Source: Ooceraea biroi (Eukaryota > Arthropoda > Insecta > Hymenoptera > Formicidae). From it: a stretch of DNA of 64,000 nt. A program made the translations under genes and the position numbers. The stretch is taken from contig NC_039516.1 in assembly GCF_003672135.1 (NCBI RefSeq), forward strand, positions 5,873,838 through 5,937,837. Reading direction: 5' to 3'. The notes below the pieces were generated by a model. The model saw nothing but the letters and a program-made list of their open reading frames with translations, searched no databases and was not told the DNA's origin. How positions within the stretch are numbered: the stretch's first letter is position 1; each line of letters starts with the position of its first letter. Positions 52,629 through 64,000 of the stretch are shown here, in pieces.

Positions 52629-53121
52629 ATGTTGCTGGAGTCGCGAGGCCTCACCGGTAGGAAGAGAAACGGACTGACACTGACCTCGTTCGGCGGCGGT
52701 GGTGGCGGCGGTGACGGCGGCGGTGGCGGTGGCGGTGGTGGCGGAGGAACCGGCAGCGAGGAGGACGACGAGGAATCCCGACATCATCTCTACCTGGGTA
52801 GGAAGATGCAGGGCGAGGGCACCGCCGCCCCCGCGGTATCCACCGGGTTGTCCGGATGCGCCGGCGACGACGGCGACGAGAGCTCGAGTCCGTCGCCGAA
52901 CAGCAGCCTTCTGAACAACCTCAACAATAACTGCAATTCGAATCGGCAGTGCGCGACCGACTTCAGCATCGCCGCGATTATGGCGCGGGACTCGCGTCAA
53001 CAACAGATGCAACAACAGCAGCAGCAGCAGCAACAACAGCAGCAACAGCAGCAGCAGCAGCACCACCACCACAGGCATCCGCAGCAGCAGGCCGTCGGCG
53101 GCGGCAAACTGCACCAGCACG
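52629..53121 (+). CDS. first coding exon of eh1-motif transcription factor, probably Tbx20/midline/H15 type
   Basis: The start is the ATG at 52629; an in-frame TAG at 52581-52583 lies upstream. The exon gives 164 codons plus one base and ends at a strong donor (GTGAGT at 53122). In order: MLLESRGLTGRKRNG, a poly-Gly tract (about residues 22-40), an acidic patch EEDDEE, a Ser/Asn-rich linker, the eh1 Groucho-corepressor motif FSIAAIM at residues 112-118 (context CATDFSIAAIMARD), then a poly-Gln tract (about 124-145) and a His run. An N-terminal FSIAA-type eh1 motif is characteristic of Tbx20 and insect midline/H15, repressors in heart, nervous system and segment patterning. The T-box itself would be in later exons outside the window, so the family is inferred from this motif; a homeobox or forkhead repressor is the alternative. 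Confidence 0.55.
52990..53076 (+). repeat. CAG/CAA and CAC coding repeat
   Basis: Mixed CAG and CAA codons give the poly-Gln tract, followed by CAC codons for His. The CAA interruptions lower slippage. The Leu-rich antisense frame over it is an artefact. Confidence 0.85.
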
Positions 53122-56100
53122 GTGAGTCTCTTCAGGGTCGATAGAAGTCGGTGGTCAAGCCCGGAGATTCTGAAGGTGTCGTCAAGCAGGTTCCTTTAAG
53201 TGCAACGAATTTTGAAAGTGGTTTGTTAATGGCAGGATGTGAGATCGATCATCGATGGCAAAATGGGATCATTTGAGGAATCATACGCATATGGAAATTG
53301 ATAATACTTCCGTTCGAGAACGAATTATCAAGTATAGAATGTGGAAAAATGATAATTCTATGTATAATTGAAACAATTTGCTGCAAGCCTGAATATCGGA
53401 AACACTTTACATGGGTTTTTAATAGTTCTCGTAAATGTCACTTTCAATAAGGGGTGAAAATGCTAGTTATTAATTCTTATCATTAAGGAAGATTTCTTTT
53501 TATTTTTTTAATGATTTTTTATGTTATACTTTAACACACCAAACCGTTTTGATTCTGTTTCTTCAGCAGATGTTATATTTCATACATTGAAACTATATTA
53601 GACTAATTCTGCAAGCAATAATTGTGGCAAATTTTTATTTATATGTGTATCACCGTTGCATAATAAATACTGTTGATTTATTTTTTGAAATTTTTATGGA
53701 ATTGTTTCGCAATTGGTCGTGCGGGTCTTACAACATATGCGAAAACTTTACGAGCGTGTCAATTACGCTTCACCGATAAAAATTAATTGGTTCCGCAAAC
53801 TTTGTTGCAACATGTGCGTTGCATTGTTACTGTTACGATGAACCATTATGTATATTCCTTTTGTTTAAATAAGCTATAAATTATCTAATAGTCCTGTATA
53901 AGTATTTCGCATATCTTGGATAACTTTTGTATTATTTTAATATATATAGTATAACATATATTTTTTTCTTTTAATTATGTAATAAAAAAAGGTAACGTGG
54001 ATAGTTTGAATGAAATGGAATCAATTTTAATATGAAATGGAATCAATTTTAATATAAAGATATGTCATTTTATAATTGAATGTCTGTCGATTCTACGCAT
54101 TTGATTTCATACTGTTACTGTTACATGTACTGTTGACCGCGTAATTTAGTTAAACAATATGTAGTTCTAATCTTGACTCGTGATTCATTCAAACATGTAT
54201 CAAAATCTTTAGAACTAATGACGAAATAGCGATATACACCACAAAGTGGTAAATATGATCGTACGTGTTACATTTCAGCATCATTAATTCTCAGATCAAT
54301 TTCATTTGTTAGTCCGAAAATTTCGCAGTATAAATTCATGTCGTTTTCTTGGCTCGGGAGAACTCATTTCTCGACAGTCGCGTAATTGACATTTCACGTC
54401 AGTGTATCAACGCACAATTACTCGCGTGCCTCGCCATAATGGTGACTCTAATTTATTGTTAGGAGTTATCTTTGTAGGGAAACGCGATCATAAAAATTTA
54501 AAATCTTCAGTTTTCGTAAAACTTGAAATGTCAAGATCTGTCAAAATTTGTGTCCAATCTTAAACATTTCATATATTTTCGTAAGAAAAGTTTCTTCGTA
54601 ATGTACTGCATATTTCTTTATTCATCAGTACGATCGCGATTAATAACGTATATTTTATAACAATATTTGATATTGTGAATTGAATTCTGGAATATCATTG
54701 AAATGATTATACATCGATACGTTTGTCGCTAGTGCTTTTCACGAGTCATCGCGAGATGATATTTGCCTCGAGTTCACCGTTAATTAACCGGCAGCTTCAT
54801 TGCACTATTACGTTTATTGTTGTCGTGTCGCGTCTGCGAATGGATCGTGGCCGTTCGCCGACACGATATTGCGCGACTCATAACTCTCTTCTTGTGGCGC
54901 TTCTCTCTTGCCGGCGCATTAACCCGAAGAAAAATCGCTCACCCCTTTCGGTACGGCCATCCATAACGTTTAATGCGGCCATTCCCAACGAAAATGGCGA
55001 GGCCAGTCTATCGCACAATTTCTGCGTGGTACCCCCCGACCTACCTGTCCGCCGTCACGGATCATTATTTTTATTACCCCGTTAAAAACTTGCCAATTAA
55101 TTTTCGGCCATTAACGTTTATCGCGCGCTTTGTTCATACTCTGATCCTCGTTGAAGTGTTTCGATGTCATCACACGTGAGTGAATCATGATAGAATTGCA
55201 AACAATTGCAGTGAAAACAAGTGAAACAACCACAAGGAATCAGAAAAAGAATTATTTTCCAAATTTTAATTCTTTAACACGATTTTATCTACATGAACCA
55301 TTATATAATTATCTTTATACACATGTGTTTATTTTAAAACCTCACTTTGAAAAATGGACGTCTTAAATTATAATGAAATAATCCATTTTGAATTAAGAAA
55401 CGTTCATTTTTCAGTTTTTAATCCTTTCCAATTTATAAGAAAAAGAATTTTATAAATACTCCATATACAATGTCTCTTTACATACATCAACATTCTTTAC
55501 GGTATCAGAGCGGCTGAATGTTTCGAATACTTGCAACTAGTTCTCGAACTCGTCAGCAAAGTCGCCACTCGAAAAATGAACGAGACATGCCTCGATGTTG
55601 AGAAATAAAATATGGTGACAACCTACTCGATGGGGCATGAATTGCATGTGGAAAGTTTCCGGCTTGACATCTTCGTACGTTCAAGTATTAATTCCGGAAG
55701 TTCCGATGACGTAGGTCGAAACTTGGACTATAATTACCTGTCCGCCGACAATTGTCAACGTTAGCTGTGTAAAGCTCCAACACTTGATGCTATCGCAAAA
55801 ATTCTAACACGAGTAATATTATGCTGATAATATCTCTTTGAAGTGTTACTGCACACCAATAATTAACATGATTATTAATGATAAAATAATTATGTAACAA
55901 TTTTAACATGACAAGAATATTTTCGAATATTCTTATTCCGATGAGGACAATATATTTATATAATAATAAATTTATTATTATATACCACATATATAATATA
56001 TAGTAATACAAGTTGTAATACATTTCATCTTATACAATATTACGAAAATAAAATTCATAAGAATTGCATTAATAATTAAGCTAATTCACAAGATACCAAA

Positions 56101-59100
56101 TTTAATACAAACTGATATTCTAAAATTGTCTCGCTACCTTATATTCAGCACACCTGTCTGCATCTAAAATATTTGCTTATTAAAAAAATATTCGTGATTA
56201 AGCAACGGGTCGAGCGTAGAACACACTCGCTGTCGCGTTTTAATTCGCGCATTTGCGGACGTAAAAATGTCGACGGGGAAAATTACAAGCTGGCGCGGCG
56301 CCCTAATGAGACCCTCTAATATAGAAATTGTTCCGAACTGTGATTATCGAGATAAATGGCCAGCGAGGGCCGCAGCATAGAGCTGGGGACGAAAGCGGAT
56401 CGTTTTTGTGGGGAAACGGGATAATGGCTCGTCACTTTCGTTTCTTTTAACGACCGAAAAAGGCGTCCGAAGCGAGAATTCGCGCGGCGAAGTCGTTCCG
56501 TAATCTGTCGCGCATATTTGGATAGCTATATCTCGTAAATGGAAGGTAAATCGACTTAAGTGAATGCTAGAAAGTCACACAATATGCGCACAAATTGCTG
56601 CATTTAATAAGGAAATTATTAACGTGACAGCAAGTGTAACAGAAATTATAGTATTTATAATTAGAAATTATAGCACTAGAAGTGCATTATAAATTATTGT
56701 TATTAATAATATAGCAATTAATAGCTCCATTTTAATTACTTATTAATTTACGAAAATGGAATAATTGAATTCTAAAAAGAGATTTCTATTGTAAAACCTT
56801 ATTTAAGCGGTTGATTCTTTTACAGTACTCTTACTAAAGTGCATTGATTGATTATCATAACTAGATTTATCAGAGTACAAATACTGTTACTTTAATTTTG
56901 TTGGAATTTATAATTTTTCGTCGCATTATCTTCATGTTATTATGAGCTGAATTTTTGATGTATAATTTATTTCATTAATTTATTCTTGAAAAATAAATAA
57001 CACTGAATTCTGCTGTTCCGAGATATCGATATCAGTGAATATAGATATCTTTATACATAAGAGATAATGTAGCTATCTCTGAATTTATTATACAATTCAT
57101 GTGCGTAGCAATTTGCAAAATATATCTGCAATAAATTACGTTAAAAATCGGCACTTGGAGATGTGCGATTAATTTTTAATCAAACTTAGGCATATCATGG
57201 CAGTGTTATTTTCGACATGCTTCTTTCGAAAATCGTTTGCAGAATATTTGATTATGCGACTGATAATGGAGATTGGATTTGTAGTGAATTTGTGGCTCGG
57301 GTAACGACCGTAAATTATTTCGGCGTTAATGAATTATTTAACGTGCTCCGGCGTGAATGAAACGGTAAACAATGTGACCATCTAAACCGTCGAAATCCGT
57401 TCTCGCGAGATAATCAGCCGCGAATATTTTATGCAAAAGAAGGACTGCATGACTGCGGCATTTTGTCGCTTTAAAAACTCGTTAGAAAAATGCACGAGAC
57501 AATGGAATCCGGAATGCCCGACACGATTGTGCCTTGTTTAAATGCAAATGAATTATGTTAGGCGTACATACATGTGTTAGCAAAGGGAACAAATGAATAG
57601 ATGAGTATGTGAATGGCTTAATAAATAAACCTAACAAATATATATTTCGAAGAGATAATAAGAGAGAGTTTAACGAATAATAAACGTTTCTGCACAGAAT
57701 ATATATATTTGTTTATATAAGATAGAAGTAGTTGTAAACGTTGAAAATAATGTAGAAAAGATTTCTTTTTGATAAATACATATTCATTACATGCACATAT
57801 TTATATGTGCATATGCATATAGAAGATTTATTTCTGGAAATGAATAAAAATGTTTATGACTCTTCAAATAAGTGGCTCTCTTACTTCCGGTAAATTCACT
57901 TTTCAGCACATGTTATCTCGTCGAAATAATCGTTTCGGAAATGTGGGCGAGGTATACATTTCTATTCCAACAATTTGTATTCAAGCATGCCTGTTGGTTT
58001 TATATCACGATAGCTGAAGGATAATCTCGCCAGTTCACCACGATTCACTATCGGAATAGACTTCATCGGGTAACGCTTAGGAAAAGTTAGGCGAGATTTA
58101 CTATCGGGCCGCGCAAGATAAGGGACGCTGCATTATTCAAGAACACGTGTCACGCCTAATTGGGAATGTTACTCACCTGTCAAACGCATATTTTGCTTAG
58201 AATCACAAATTTCGATTAATCGACCGGTGGTGAGATTCAAGCGGGCCCATTAGAGGAAAGAACGGGCGGAACAACGAGGTTCGAACCACTCGATGTCTGA
58301 GATGCGCATAAATTGTTGCCGTCGTGCTAATGAATTATTTAACGCTCGACGCGCATCAATGAAATCCGTGTCGTGACTAGAAATGCTCAAATTTAGCATT
58401 ATCGATATTTAATCTTTCAAGATTGACTCTCTTCACTCCACATTACAAATCGAAAACCCAGAAGGAGAAAAATACATACATATTTATATCCTATAAATAC
58501 TTAAAATCTATGCGACTGATTAAAACAGGCATCGAGACTGTACACATTAGCCAAACCGTTAAGCAAAAACAAATTATAGAAATATTGACACTTGATCCTG
58601 GACCAGGCACGCCCAAGTTTGTAATATCAGCAGGTGCGAGAGCTGCGCTTGTAATTACCTCAATAATTTATCTCACAGTTTGTTCCTTAACGCATTAATC
58701 TCACATATTGCTAATACATGTTGCTCATACGGCAAGGTTTTTAGAGCAATCTCAATTGACCCGTAAATATTACGGTTAACTTTTGATCAGTCGATTCCAT
58801 TTTCTTGCCACGGTACACTGGCTACCGGAATGGCGTAATTGACACCTCGACGGTGTTTAATGAAATAGCGTGGCCGTAAGCATGAGGCCCAGTCGAGGCG
58901 AGGGCCCGAAAAACCCGTTGTGCTCCGCGTATCGGATCGACCAGGTGAGGTGTCCCATCGGAATTCTGGAAACGGCCGTGGCCGCTCTCTGGGCCCAGCC
59001 AGACGTCCGAACGAGACTCGATGGTGTTCGGTTTCATCATCGCGTATCTTGGACGCCCGCGGCGAATAATCGCCCACGAAGATCCTACGCGGCGCGAAAT

Positions 59101-62100
59101 TTACGGTCGGACTCGCTGCAATTCACCCACGGAAACGGGCCGCCATTCCCAAATAAACTCCGGCAAACGGCGGCATGAATCGAGCTCTTCGCCGGGAACA
59201 CGCGTGCACGCACGTACACGTACATGCACGCACACGCGCACGGGCGCACGAGTGCGCGAAGTAAATCCGCGATCTCGCGAACTTCGTCGCATCGTGAAAC
59301 TTTGCTGCGACAGAGTTTTTTTTCTACCGAGATCGATTTTCATGACGCGAATCTTGAAGAGGGAATTTTCAACGGCGAAAGAGGAGGAAAGAATTATACT
59401 TGATATTTCCGCATAATTAGGAGGATGAAGAGATGGTATCTTTATTTCATCGAGACAAGTAAATGCACGAGTCAAGTTTATCAGTCAACAATATGAAATA
59501 TGAAATATACTTTTGCGAGTCCTTAGCTCTCCGTCATCGAAATGGACGCAACTATTGATTCCGCTGTTGTATATAACTTAATAGCTGATTTCAACAGGCT
59601 TTTCTATATTCTTCTATCTGAATATATGCGATAATTTCAAGTTCTAAATTTTTTCTAAATTTCTCTGCTATACCATGTAAAGACGAACGTCAATTCCAGC
59701 ATCAGAAAAATTATCGAGTCGACGTGGAGCACGACTGTCAACGACAGTTCGAAATTCCTAAATGCAAGCACCGAAAAATAATGTAGCGACTTATCCAGGA
59801 CATTTTTATTGGTAGATACGCGCTTATGCGCCCCATGTCCTTATGTAAATCTCCGTGTGTGACGACGCTTGTGTGCTGCTTGATGCCGTTGTTTGCCGGC
59901 GTTTGTTTTCTTGCACCTTCGCTCGCACGCCCGTGGCCGAGAAATTTAAATGAGATGTTAAAACGAGGAAAGTACCGTGCGTCGTCGAACGACGGAATCG
60001 ACGGCCGTTAGGCGAGATTTATTTTTACTATCGGCCGTCGAACATTTGCGTTAAATCCGACGTGTTACGTACCGTGGGGAAACCGGTATCCGCACCCCGG
60101 GCATAACTCCGGGATTAAGCTCGGCGCGCGCTATCGGCCCCGCGCTTAACGTTTAACATTGTTATCTCAACTCGCTGAAGTTTGTTTGAGTTTGGCTGGC
60201 CCGAGGTCGACGCAGAGACAGCGAGAGATGCGCGGTCCGAATTCGGGCCTGAGTCGTCGCCATACTTTTCTCGTTGTTGAGAGAACGTGCGGTATACTCG
60301 GCAGCGAATTTATAGTTGTATCCGCCCCTGGGGTAGGGTGGCAACGCGCGTGCAGAGGCTATGATAACCGATAAGTCATAAGAGGCTGGCCTGGAAACTT
60401 CTTCGGATATCTCATCTGACACGTTTACGAACGGAATTCATCAAAATAGATATATTCAGCGGCAGATATGATTTACCTGACATATCGGAGAATTAAAAAT
60501 ACGTTATATCAAATCCGACGTAAAGGGTAAAGTTTATGATATTTTGGATGGCCCTATATATGTCTAATAATATCGACGATCATAAAGTCATGTATTATCT
60601 AGTCTACAATTACAGATCGCAAAACTATTTGTTTAGATAAAATCGATAGAAATCGATAAAAGTCACGAAGGATTGTAATAAAATCCGTGTTTACCCTTAC
60701 CGAGTATCCTCGAGTTGACCATCCCGAGAATGGGCTCTTGATTCTCGGGAGTCTGCGTTTGAATAATCGCGGTCCCTTAAGCTCCCGATCCTTTTATTTT
60801 TCCACGCGCAGGTGCGGAGCCTCGCGAATTCTCGATTGAAACTCGGCGGGTTCGCGGACGACGCGAACAAAGCGGGGGTTCGGGAAGCGCGTTAATTCCC
60901 AAACGGCCCACGGGTCCCCGGGATACGCGGGAATAAACGGTAGCTCGTTTTCACGGGCCGGTCGTGCGGTGCCCGGCGAAATAAAAGAGCGTCACGGGGA
61001 CATATAGGGTTTCGTCGGTGTGTCAACTGTAATAAATAGCCAATGACTTAGTTAAGTGGGAAGCTACTCGGCCGAGCGCGAAGTTACGACCAGTCGGAAT
61101 CGGCCGGTTGCATCGCCCGGGTTCAGCAGGAAACAGGTGGTGGTGAAGCGACGTGTGAAGAATCTTTGTGAAATGAAATTCTAATGAAGAAAGAGAAACA
61201 AAGAGATCATACTTTAAATCTCTGAAAAGTAACGAAATTGATAAATATATGATATAATTGTATATTACACGTTAAATATTCCAATAATCGCGATTAATAA
61301 GAAAACATTACCGTAGTATATCATGTTGAGATCATAGTTGTATTGATTTTGAAAAAAGATATATTTTTAAAAGTATTTTTCTTATAGTATTTTTCTTATA
61401 GTAGGATACAATATACACATGCAGCATCATGCCATGTATGGACCTATCCTCGCTTGTTTTATTCAAATCATTAACAAACGCCAAGTGTTGACGAAAAGCA
61501 CAGTCAGCATTTATGCAGTCTGTGTTTCTTACTCGAGTCGTCTCACTTGCGGCCACTTGGCGGTTCACCCACCTGGTTCCACGTCGAACGCTTAAACGAT
61601 CGTTGACATGGACGGGCATCGGACGCGATGTGTTCGAGGGACACACCTCTCGGTGCGGACGCGATGATCCTGTAATTCCGGCGATTTGTGCATCCCATTC
61701 CGAGGTGGTCCCGGCGATCCGCTTCTCCTCATCGCGCTCGTCGACAAGCGTGTATCGACGATACGAGAGGGCTAAGTTTACGCTCATCGCTAAACGCGAC
61801 CCTCCTCGTCGTCGCGCGTTGTCAGGACATGTTCGATCTTGATCTGGAGATTACGTGTGGTCGTATCTCAAGTCAAGAACGTAAGATGCGAACGGCGATC
61901 TTGGAGTTACATTTTTCCACGTACAAAATGCCGCGAAAATGTCGTGAAAATGTCACAAAGATCGCTTCGATCGACAGTTATGCGGAGTGTTATTACGATA
62001 CGTCCTCACCTGATTCCACATGGTGACTTACAGGAATTTTCGTTACCTAATCGAGAGTCATAAATCGTCGCCACTTAAGAAGACAATTTAAAACAAAGTC

Positions 62101-64000
62101 TAACAATCAATTTCGCACACCCACACATGTACATCCACCTACGTGGATAGGTATACATCGTTACCTCATATTTATCGATTTACATGGTTATTGTTTAGAG
62201 ATGAGAGTTTGCGATACATTTTACACTTATTACAGAGACATTCGCGCGTGCAGATGGACGAGCATCGTTCTCGAATGGCAAAATGCAACGTAAGAGCGCA
62301 CCCATTAGAGAGGCGTGTGTAGAGCTCGAGATTACATTCGCATACCTCCGTTCCGATAGTTTTGCAAATTGCCGGTAATGATGGGCGATCGGCCGATTTT
62401 TCCAGACTACGGAAATCGTTCGCGGAAAGCACTGCGGCGAGCATCGAACGATGACGATATGCTTCGTTCAGCCGCGATTACACGCTGCGTTCTTACTCGA
62501 GTAAAACCGATTGGTTTGCGCGCTCTGGAAATCACACAGACCTGCCTCTCTCCGTCCGCCTACGGAACCTCACCGACCATTAGACTATCGATCAGCCATT
62601 CCCGGGTAACCGGTAAAATGGCGAATGCCGCCTGTTAATTGGAAAAATAATGGGAAACAGACTGGAGCCGTGGTCTCCCGTCTAATCTCGAGATTGACGT
62701 TACACAACATCGAAAATCGAGGGAAATCTCGAAACGACTCGCATCAGGATTGCTTAATCGCCGGTATCGATACGCGGACTATATTCTGGCGTGAGCCGCC
62801 CACATTGCTTAAATGACTCGGCGATTACGGCGAACAATCCGCGGTGAGGACCGGTTCAATTTCATAATAGCGAGAGAGGCGGGCAGGAAGAGAAAACGAA
62901 GGAATCGTCGAAGTCATCGTCACTTCGTTACCTCTGTCGAGAGCGCGGCGCAGTGTACAAATGACAGTGCTTGAAATACGAGGCGCGAACGACATTTGTT
63001 AGCGCCTTCCTGCCACGTTGACGCTCGTTCTGCGGCGATATCGAGGAGATACGCGTAACGACACGGGAGACACACACGGCGTGTTCGCCACACGCGTATT
63101 CGATTTGCCAATCGCGTTTCCTTTTGTGTTTCCGCGTGTTGGCGGCTCCGGCGCCGTTGACTGCCCAGTTTCCACATTTGCGCGAAAAATCATGAACATA
63201 ATCGAACGCTACGAATCACAAGAAAGAATGAAAAAATAGGCTAATGTAATTTTAGAAGAGTTGAATGTCCACTTAGAAGATATTTATTCTATTTTCCGAA
63301 TTTAAATAGGAATTCTGATCGTTCTGATCAAAGATTCCGATCTGCTGAAAGAAATAGCTTTCAAGGGGATTAATGGTAATATAAACTGCTTTGATGACTG
63401 ATGTAATAGCTATGTAATGACTAATGTAATGCAATCTGAACCCTAATAACAGGCGGTGTTAAAGCTGTTGCGTTTACCATATTTATTCATTATAACTCGC
63501 AGTTCTCTCGATATATCGCGGATTGAGCTATAGTTGTAATAAAAGACCAAGTCTCGCCTTTTTATTGACTTCGGATCAAACGTTCTTATAAGTTCTAATA
63601 GAGGCTGTGCTATTAAAGTTCTAATTGATTTCCATTAGCTGTCATTTATGTGAGAAAAAAAGAAATCTATAAAAAAGATCAATCTCTCTAACGAAATGTA
63701 AAAATATGTAGAATCTATCATTGAAAGAAAATTGTGTGAAAACCATACAAGAATATCCGATATAAATAAAACAATTGACAATGAATTAATATATTGAATT
63801 AATTTATTCTTTAATTAGCGTAGCTAATTTTATAAATCTCCACTAAGGCACTTATCTCAAATATCTTTGTGACAAATCTGTTATTATTATATCAATTTCG
63901 GGTGTGTGCTCTTTCTCTCGTTGCATCGCGATTATTCGTAGAGACCCCATTCTCTCCTCTTGCAAAATCATTTTGCGAACGTCGACGCAAAGTGAGACGT
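53122..64000 (+). other. first intron of the probable T-box gene (runs past window)
   Basis: No exon encoding a T-box or homeodomain was found on the + strand up to the window end, so the intron is more than 10.8 kb if the gene continues rightwards. It is AT-rich at 53150-54700, 55200-56160 and 56560-57290, with GC-richer patches at 58850-59300, 59820-60380, 60770-61140 and 62380-63180. Tandem pieces occur at 54019-54058 and 61373-61404, and an ACGC/CACG alternating tract at 59195-59255. Long introns of developmental regulators often hold enhancers, but none can be identified here. Confidence 0.45.

Noticed and set aside
52548..53120. 190-codon minus-strand frame with a Leu run
   Set aside because: Mirror of the poly-Gln/poly-Gly coding repeats of the + strand exon.

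Overview
This is eukaryotic nuclear DNA, most likely from an insect and probably a hymenopteran such as an ant. That inference rests on a Cdc42 gene split by short introns, a mariner element and several foldback elements, many GA/CT microsatellites, and long gene-poor DNA in which GC-rich islands alternate with AT-rich stretches. No CRISPR array, operon, prophage, tRNA or rRNA gene was seen. Most long open frames are low-complexity or chance frames.

Layout. Positions 1-786 carry the last four coding exons of Cdc42 (+ strand, residues 48-191, ending in the CAAX box CTLL), followed by its probable 3' UTR. Positions 3120-5732 are a nest of mobile elements. A TAA-flanked element with CCCAGCAAA ends (3120-4551) was split by a 750-bp palindromic foldback (3160-3911). 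Next to it lies a second large foldback (4601-5732) with TA at both ends, and each of its arms carries one further insertion of about 90 bp. A probable first exon (6001-6054) starts just past this nest. Positions 22818-24089 are a complete-length but inactivated mariner with D,D34D catalytic residues.

Between 6 kb and 52 kb I see only isolated candidate exons supported by a start codon and a good splice donor. The two best are on the minus strand (38830-38613 and 45361-45242). Near the right end (52629-53121, + strand) lies the first coding exon of a probable developmental transcription factor. It has a poly-Gly tract, an acidic patch, an eh1 (Groucho-binding) motif FSIAAIM and a poly-Gln/His tract. 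The eh1 motif best fits the Tbx20/midline/H15 T-box family. Its first intron runs past the end of the window, more than 10.8 kb. GA-rich and GAC-rich DNA fills its upstream region.

How it fits together: Cdc42 is a housekeeping small GTPase at the left edge and the probable T-box gene is at the right edge. The large gene-poor interval with GC islands is what one expects around a developmental regulator, but no enhancer can be proven from sequence alone. I found no convincing undescribed multi-gene system. The most distinctive structures are the nested foldback elements, a near-perfect 24-bp hairpin at 24.7 kb, a cluster of GAANNTTC palindromes at 28.9 kb, and two unidentified minus-strand first exons.
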